DNA from: Phyllostachys edulis
Lineage: Eukaryota > Streptophyta > Magnoliopsida > Poales > Poaceae
DNA length: 64,000 bases
Assembly (NCBI GenBank): GCA_036346405.1
Contig: CM070548.1
Coordinates: forward strand, 90,036,088 to 90,100,087
Direction: 5' to 3'
A program made the position numbers and the translations under genes. Positions 57,017 to 64,000 of the stretch are shown piece after piece (the stretch's first letter is position 1; every line of letters begins with the position of its first letter). The notes under the pieces are model-generated. The model saw only the letters and a list, made by a program, of their open reading frames with translations. It was not told the origin of the DNA and did no database searches.

Positions 57017-59550
57017 TGTAATACCCTGCCTATGCGGAAGCCAAGATATTACCTAGAAGACTAACATACATCAATAATACGAAATAATTTCAGCAATCTA
57101 ACAATTAAAAACATTTAAGAATCATCAAATGATAGAATGAAGATAAGAATTAAATCAGAATCCAACAACATAACAAACTGTAATTACCTAATCATATTGA
57201 ATCATCTATGATAAACTTATCAAAAGACTATACGAAGATCTTAGGCAATTACTAACTCAACATATAATAATAAAAGAGGACATCAATCACCAAACTCCAA
57301 TCATTACAATCCAACATTTATTCAATAGAAGGTAATGAAAAGTTCATCTAATAAAAGGTGATTAAAGCAATGTGAATGAAGTGATCCGTGACTATTCCCT
57401 CCCATGCATGCCGTCTCCAATGTTTACCTAAAACAAATAAACACGGTAAGAATGAGTCCACGACTCAGCAAGTACAACCAAACAATTTGAACAATACGGA
57501 ATAAGAACTTGGCAATCACAGAATAGAATACGAATGTAGAATGGCGGAATAAGAACATAACATTCACATTTAAAATACGAAAATAGAATGGCTGAGTAAG
57601 AACATAACAGTCACATTTAGAATACGAATGTAGAAGGACAGAAATCATATGAATGAATGAAATGCATGATCTCCACTTCTGCTTATACCGGTATAGCCAG
57701 TGATACACCCGTCGGTGTTCACTCAGGCTCGTATTATACCAAATGCGGGGATCCAAGGCCCGTATAAAGAACGTTTCATAACGGGGATGCAATTTGCCCA
57801 AATTGGAATGGTGGGTCTTACATGCCCATACTGAAATTAATGGGTCTTTACATCCTACTCCCGTGGGTGAATCATGAACAATGTATGAATGAATGAATAT
57901 ATGAATTTGTAAGACGAAAACTCAAGAAGCATGATTCACATACATGGAACGAAACAGAAATCAATGGAACCTACTCACAACCCATAGTACTCAGTCATTG
58001 CATGAACATAAAACATTATGAACAAACAACAGCAGTACATTACACAATGTACTTGCCCATATTAGAATAATAGGACTTTACTACCCACTTCCGTGGTGAA
58101 CAAGAAAGAAGGAACGGATGAATATATTGAACATAAATATATTATCGAAGAATCATGGTATATCAATCAAGTGGAACAAACAACAAACAAGACAATTCAA
58201 TTGTACTTGCCTCAACCGTGAGACGGAAGACAATGATTGAAAACTCTAGCCCCTGGGTTCACCACCACCTGGCAGTCGTAAAACAATATACTAAGTACAC
58301 CAACCAAAAGTGTACAGCATTTCAATGCAACAAAACGAGAACAAGCGTCCCTAATCGTAATCCGAACATTTAATCAAAACACTCTCAAATTCCTAAATCT
58401 GTCCAAACAGACAGCTGTTAAGGAAAAATTCATAACTTTTGATTCAAAACTCCAAAAGTCATGAATCTAATTTTCCTAGAACCTACACAATCCTAGCTAC
58501 AACTTCTCAGGTGACCAAAAGATCAAACTAGTTCATCTAAGCCTTTGTTTTTAAACCCGAAGACCGATCTATCATCTTCAGTAAGTCTGACTTGGGAAAT
58601 TCATAACTTTTGTTTGGCACAACCAAATACATTGTTCTAATACTCTATGGAAACTAAATAAAACCTGCTATCTTAATAAAATTATCACAATTATTCTCAT
58701 TGTGCAACAAAGGTTTCAAACAGTCAAGTAAAACTCTTTTGTCCACAATAGAGAGACATATTATAGCCTTAGCTTCTAAAATTCATATCTTTTGATCTAG
58801 AAATCCAAAAATTATGAAATTTAACTTTCTGGAATTATCATGAAAATACCTACAAATATCACGAACACCAACTGACCCAATTAGGCCATATCCAAGATCA
58901 AATTTACAGATCTATGTTCGCTGCACAAGTCCTGAGACTGAATTAGCACCCAGTCTTGCGAAATTCATAACTAATTCATAGATTAACCAAAAATTATGAA
59001 TTAGCACTTTATGGAAATCTGACAAAATTCTCCATCTATCTCTAAGATACCCTAAATACAGAATCTGACTAGAACTACCTCAAACTCGCGCATCAACAAA
59101 TCGCAGATTAAACCAATCTACACAGCAGTACTACGATCCCCTACTTGATGGCAAAACGAATCTAACTTCATTCAAAATAGTGGGAAGATTGATAATTTAC
59201 CCTTGACGACAGATGAACTCGCTGAAACCTCCGCGAGATCCTTCTTCTCCCTCTCCTTCCTCTTCCTTATGGTAGGCAACAATGGAGAAGTACCGGAGGA
59301 GAGGGGCACCACCATGGAGGAGGGGAGCGCTACAGTAACGCCGTGCTACAGTGACGGCATCGCTACAGTACCATGCTACAGTACTTTGGGTGCTAGGGTT
59401 TAGTTCCCCCCACTCCACATGGGCCCAAAAAGCTATGGGCCAAAGGGCCAAATTCCAAAACTCCTCCAAAATCCTGAATTTTCCCTTTCTAATTATATTT
59501 AATTTTAGTACTAGTCACTTATATGTTTTATATTTGAACAGGATATTACA
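57017..59550 (-). repeat. LTR of 2.5 kb from another gypsy element
   Basis: In plus orientation TGTAATACCCTG ... GGATATTACA, with the primer site at its left edge, so it is a 5' LTR on the minus strand. 59330-59385 carries four copies of GCTACAGTA. Its partner LTR and coding region are absent, so the element is truncated. Confidence 0.75.
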
Positions 59551-59719
59551 ATAGTAAGCACTACACTCAGTGTAATTAGGATTAGTCCACTGCCTTGTCA
59601 AGGGCATCCCCTGTAATGGATCCAGTTCATAGCAATAAAGAGCATTCTCATTCTCTTCCAAGAGCTCTTTTGCCATTTTTTCTGTTTATTTTGTAAGATC
59701 GGCGACTCGATCATCGACA
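59551..59719 (+). repeat. End fragment of the LTR family seen at 60877
   Basis: CAGTGTAATTAGG, CCAGTTCATA-CAATAAA and AAGATCGGCGACTCGATC parallel 61411-61577, the end of the gypsy LTR. Only about 170 bases remain. The hAT gene resumes just after it. Confidence 0.7.
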
Positions 59720-59727
59720 AGTACATA

Positions 59728-60887
59728 CGCTGATTCTATCTTACTACATCAGCAATGCACTTCTTATATTATTAACCTTATAGTCAAATCTGGTTTGTAG
59801 AGGTTGGATGTGTATCTTAAATCTTTTCGCGATGCAATATCTTTCTTGAATAATTCTAATGTAAGAATAGCAGCATATAAGAACTTCTGCACGGAAAGTT
59901 CGATTTGGACATGCTGGTAAAATGAAACTCTACTTACCTGATGCTTAAGAATCCTTTACCATATAAGAGCATTTTTTTGTTTTTTTTTTCAAATGCACTA
60001 TCAGAGCATTGATGATAGTATACTATTGACTGAGCAACATTGGTACGTTGCGGAGAAGATATTGCAATTTTTAGAATTTTTTTATGAGGCTACTATTATT
60101 TTGTCCGCTATGTACTATCCAACATCTCCTATTATTGTGCATAGTATTTTACAGATTGCTACTCAATTGAAAATGTATGAAAATGGCTCAGTTTTACGTG
60201 ACACTGTTGTTGCTATGAAAACTAAATACCTTAAATATTGGAGAGAAATACCTTTTCTATATGCTTTTGCATTTGTTTTAGATCTTAGAGGTAAAATTGA
60301 AGCATTTGCTAATGTTCTTGATCTTCTTAGTGATGCTACGGGGCTAGACTATACTAACTATTTTGTAGAAGTTCGTTCTCGATTACATGAGGTTTACCAA
60401 AGGTATGAAAATAAGTTACGGGAGTCCGCTTGCAATGACCTGTAGTAGCCCTCTGCCTCAAGTAGTAAGACAAATATATGGGGCAAGATCTTCGGTGGCT
60501 CTTCTTTTAGGTCCAAATCTTCTTCTTCTTCTATCGCGCCACTTGCTCAACCAATAACAACCCTAAGCAATGGGGAACTATCCTCCTATCTGCACAGCGA
60601 TACGGTGGATTTCAACTTAGAAGACTTTGAAATTTTGCGATGGTGGCATGTCCATAAGTTAACATATCCCGTGTTATCCATACTTGCACCTGATGTGTTA
60701 ACTATTTCTATTTCGATGGTTTCCCCCGAGTCCGCTTTCAGTCTTTCTGGAAGAATATTGGAGGAGAGAAGAGCACGTTTCACGAGTGAGATGGTGGAGA
60801 TACTTCTAATCGTGAAGGACTGAGAACAAGCTGATTCGTGAACATAACACTCTGTGGAAGAATACAGAGTTATCGGTGACGAGGATT
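59728..60887 (+). pseudogene. hAT transposase, C-terminal half
   Basis: The reading resumes with LLHQQC, YIINLIVKSGL, RLDVYLKSFRDAISFLNNSN and RIAAYKNF. After frame changes it gives a long open part 59993-60442 (QHWYVAEKILQFLEFFYEAT, HSILQIATQLKMYE, KYLKYWREIPFLYAFAFVLD), the DUF4413-type segment of plant hATs. The dimerisation domain follows at 60605-60823: NLEDFEILRWWHV, YPVLSILAPDVL, SPESAFSLSGRILEERR, VEILLIVKD. It ends at a TAA near 60887. Some 60-70 codons, including the first catalytic Asp, are missing between the halves. Confidence 0.88.
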
Positions 60888-61577
60888 AAAACCTCTGTGT
60901 ATTATTTTAATACACAATAAGAGACCATACGTTTTCATGGTCGTAACCCCTAAGGCTAACAACCTCACTAGTCGTGAGGATTCCAAAGGTTACATAAAGG
61001 TACCCTGGTCGGACAAGGTCCTGTACCTAGTCTTCGACTAGGGAGCTGCTCGGAAAAGCTATGAACTGCTATATATAACTGATCCCAACTATGTTTCATA
61101 CCGTGCGATGAATATAGCATGTGCTGTATACTCCATATCACACGGTTACACTGACAACAACCTCTATACGGTTAAGTGTCTCTGAGACACTTAACCGTAG
61201 AGCAGTTAGCATATTGTTAACTGACGTCTCGCTTGACCGATCGTAACGCTTCACCAGGACGCCTTCTCAGAGAATGCGCCACCTCTTCGGAAGTTATTTA
61301 AGAGTGGAGCGCAGAAGACCAAGGGGCGATGGGATCGGATACAACAAACAAATCGGATACAGCGAGTGTGGTGATCAGAGACAAGCAAGATAGCATTGTT
61401 AGATTATAGCATAGCAATCTCCGCATTCAGTGTAATTAGGGGTAGTCCCTAGTCGGGTCGTAGGCACCCCCTGTAAATCCAGTTCATATCAATAAATAGT
61501 CGCCCCATTCTCTCCCAGGAAATATCACGTCATTTTCCTCTTTTATTTAAAGAAGATCGCGACTTAATCGCCGACGA
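60877..61577 (+). repeat. 5' LTR of a second Tat-like gypsy element
   Basis: It ends ATCGCCGACGA just before the primer site. The start is placed at TGACGAGG, where the hAT sequence stops, but that border is not confirmed. It contains TATATATAAC near 61070, an AATAAA at 61491 and a U5-like end. The other LTR is outside the window. Confidence 0.65.
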
Positions 61578-61580
61578 CGG

Positions 61581-61598
61581 TGGCGCCGTCCGTGGGGA
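61581..61598 (+). promoter_or_regulatory. Primer binding site of the second Tat-like gypsy
   Basis: TGGCGCCGTCCGTGGGGA, identical to the site of the first gypsy (39108-39125, other strand). Both elements therefore use the same tRNA primer. Confidence 0.85.
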
Positions 61599-61599
61599 A

Positions 61600-62283
61600 G
61601 ACGACGTAAGTTTCCTGAAGAAACTCTTCGCTCACTCCTTATAGTCGTCATGCGACTATACCCGGAGTTTGGAATGAAAAGAATTGGTTCGACCTGACGG
61701 ACTACGCCGACCTCGATATGGAAGGATGCATCCGTGCAAGAGAATGGCATGTTGTCCTCCTCCTCCTCCTCCGCTGGTTTGCACATCGCCGACGTCAGCG
61801 AAATTGACCAGATGGATGAGGATCCACCATTACGACAAGTGGCGCTTTCAGCTGTTCCGATCAGCTCGGAAGGCCCAAAGACCACTCCAAGCCCGGTCCT
61901 TCCGACCGGCCAAACAGGTGACGAAAATCCAGCGCCACAACTCGAGAAACTCTATACTCGATGAAATCATGGCTGAAAGGTACTCACCTATGGCTTCTGG
62001 CAATTACAGGAGTGAACCGACACATAGTAACGGTGTCAATGAAACCTCCACTGGTCGAAGGCCATGTGGGGATGATGTGACTCAGCATACAATCGGCGAT
62101 TCGTCGGATCAGGCTGAGTCCTCCAAGAAGGCCTCAGGAGGTGCTCATCTCCGACCGCTCTCCGTCGTGGAAACTTCTAGCAGAAGTATTGAAAAGCTCT
62201 CCATTAGTTACAATGGAAGCTCTTCGGAAGATCACTGCTGGAGGCATGAGGTCAATGCGATCGGAGATGCAAATTAAGATGCC
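61600..62283 (+). other. Leader and decayed gag start of the second gypsy
   Basis: Two overlapping frames (61684-62277 and 61734-61964) encode Ser/Pro-rich, low-complexity protein without a clear domain. The true gag start probably lies here but is broken by frame changes. Confidence 0.45.
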
Positions 62284-64000
62284 TTGCACGGTCCTACACA
62301 CTCTGCCACGCCACCACATGCTGGTGGAAATGATATGGGCCATCAGACATCAACTTCCGGAGGCAACAGAGCTGATCGACGTCCATCAGTTAACTCGCCT
62401 AGCACTGCCCGACCAAGAGTAGCTGGTCGGACAAAACAAATCCAGGGGTCGGGAGAAGGTTCAGATCTGCGTACACCTACGACCAGTCTGAACCCCCCGA
62501 GACCTTTGGTAACTGTACGAAACCTGCAACGTGTTCAGGATATATTGAAGAATTCTAACCCTATCCTAGCACAAACCCTAGATTTTGTACAGCTCGTAGG
62601 CCAAGTATCGGAGATTCTGCAACAAACCATGCAACGAACGGAGGCGTATCGAGAACAGAGAAATTCAGGGAGTCAAACCATGACTTCGTCTCAACGCTCC
62701 TCCCTCAGTAGAGGGCAGCATGGTCGTGTTGGGGAACAATCCATACCTAGGCCCCATCAACGATTCCAACCAAGGAATCATGAAGGAAGAAGGCTGTTCC
62801 AGGTAGCCACTCCTTCACCACGTCGAGAGGAACAACCGCTTGGACCAGACGATCTCCGACATCGTCTAAATCAAGCAGGCGGTCGAATGCATCATACTGA
62901 TGTCTACAACCGGTTCGGTACACCGGAGGTCCAACGTTCCAACCCTGGGAACCGATCTCTGACCGATTACAATCCAGCGCCTTTCCAAAGAAGGCACCAT
63001 GAATCAATCACAGGTTGTTGAGCCTTCTCTGTAGGGCTCCAAGCCGTGCGTTGACCAAACCGGTTCCGACCGGCCAACTTGGACAAATTCAATGGGACTC
63101 AGAACCCATTAGAGTTTCTCCAAATATATACCACCGCCATCAGAGCTGCTGGTGGTGACGAAAATATGATGGCTAACTATCTGCCCACCGTGCTTGAAGG
63201 GTCTGCCTGGTTTTGGTTACTTAACCTACCGGTCGGATCAATCTATATTTGGGAGCAACTCTGCGACCTTCTAATTGCGAACTTCCAGGGTACGTATGAT
63301 TGCCCTGGAAAGGAGGACGATCTCCACCAAATCCGGCAAGGCTCTGACGAGACTCTCTGTCAATACATCAAGAGATTTAGCCAGGTTCGTAATTCCATAC
63401 CAGAGGTCACAGAGTCATCGGTTATCCAAGCTTTCAAAACAGGTCTTGGGAATCGGCGGTTTACGGAGGACATAGCAATGAACTCTCCACGAACAACCAT
63501 CGAACTTTTCGACATGGCCGATAAGTACGCCACTGCCAGCGAAGCAATAGAGTGGTGTGAGGCCATTGATCGGAAAGATAAAATTCCACAGCCTGACCTG
63601 GACAAACCAGAGAAGAAGAACAAGAAGTCTCTCAAGAAGAAAAAGAACTGCAGACCCGACGATAAGGAAGTCCTAACGATTCCTGAAAAATTCACGAAAG
63701 GTAAGAAGGACTATACTGGTCAAGACAAAGCAAAAGCTTTGACCGAAGGATTCCAGAAAAACAAGAAGTGGTGTCCACTTCACCAGCAGGCAGGGCACGA
63801 CCTCCACACCTGCCGAGTTTGGCAAAAGAAATTGGAGGACTATTATGCAGGTAAAGGACCATTTCCCGTAATACAGGAGCCCGAAGAAACGAGTTCTAAA
63901 AAGGACAAAGATGGCGACGAAGAGATGGAGTACCAGGACCCTCAACACACGGTCAACATGATCTTTGGAGGATCTTCATCGTACGAGTCAAGGCGTCATC
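62284..64000 (+). pseudogene. gag of the second Tat-like gypsy, running off the window
   Basis: One frame is open from 62284 to the window end except for TGA at 63019 and TGA at 63052 (normally Trp before PNRFRP). The N-terminal part is basic and Gln/Arg-rich. The gag core starts at 63076: NLDKFNGTQNPLEFLQIYTT, AIRAAGGDENMMANYLP, GSAWFWLLNLPVGSIY, GSDETLCQYIKRFSQVRNSI, IQAFKTGLGNRRF. A Lys-rich segment (63600-63750) leads to a zinc-binding motif CPLHQQAGHDLHTC. The protein assembles particles around element RNA. Protease and pol should lie beyond 64000. With only two stops it is the least decayed gag in the window. Confidence 0.88.

Larger units (their letters stand above)
52339..60890 (+). 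mobile_element. hAT transposon, interrupted by LTR sequences
   Basis: The left end TAGAGGTGGGCCG at 52339 has the form of plant hAT termini, and subterminal text such as GGCACGACACTA recurs at 52362 and 52717. The transposase gene is split in two (53063-53718 and 59728-60887). The right terminus is not visible, because a gypsy LTR starts at about 60877, so the 8-bp target duplication cannot be checked. Confidence 0.7.

Overview
This window is nuclear DNA from a grass (Poaceae). The evidence is one GC-rich lectin receptor kinase gene with a single intron, Ty3/gypsy elements carrying the antisense gene typical of grass Tat-lineage elements, and MULE, PMD, hAT and copia relics. I cannot name the species. 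Nearly all of the 64 kb is mobile DNA. I see no rRNA, tRNA, CRISPR or prokaryotic feature.

Layout. 1-1.6 kb: decayed MULE transposase (+). 4.0-5.1 kb: decayed plant-mobile-domain (PMD) gene (-). 5.84-8.81 kb: the only apparently intact host gene, an L-type lectin-domain receptor kinase (-), two exons, with a TATA box near 8.92 kb. 9.5-10.8 kb: short non-coding elements, including a near-perfect 395-bp fold-back. 10.87-11.09 kb and 47.1-48.5 kb: two halves of one GTTTCA-rich simple-sequence tract, split by a 36-kb nest of retroelements.

The nest. The host of the nest is a Tat-type gypsy element on the minus strand (11,088-47,096; LTR about 0.58 kb; target duplication cAGGT/tAGGT; Asp-type primer site). 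Its order on the minus strand is 5' LTR, gag, protease, RT, RNase H, integrase, two tandem arrays, an antisense gene on the plus strand, and 3' LTR. It was invaded by: a 3.4-kb solo LTR in its 3' LTR (11,657-15,104); a 0.8-kb solo LTR in the antisense gene (16,581-17,373); a 4-kb LTR-like unit in gag (26,265-38,155), itself hit by two more solo LTRs (28,112-32,322 and 33,603-37,163); and a gag-only element with a 4.25-kb LTR in its 5' LTR (39,498-46,897). Target duplications support most of these steps. The element is dead: the RT and RNase H each lack a catalytic Asp, and several stops look like cytosine-deamination changes.

48.5-52.3 kb: mostly unrecognised sequence with a truncated copia element (116-bp LTR, primer site, gag) and a Tourist-like MITE. 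52.34-60.89 kb: a hAT element whose transposase is split by 6 kb of LTR sequence. 60.88 kb to the end: the 5' LTR, primer site and gag of a second Tat-like gypsy element on the plus strand, running off the window.

No gene set here forms a host pathway. The receptor kinase is a plasma-membrane signalling protein; everything else is transposition machinery at different stages of decay. The least ordinary items are the antisense gene with its two arrays (one open in all three forward frames), the gag-only giant-LTR element, a sequence block shared at matching positions in several divergent giant LTRs, and the many short palindrome arrays inside LTRs.
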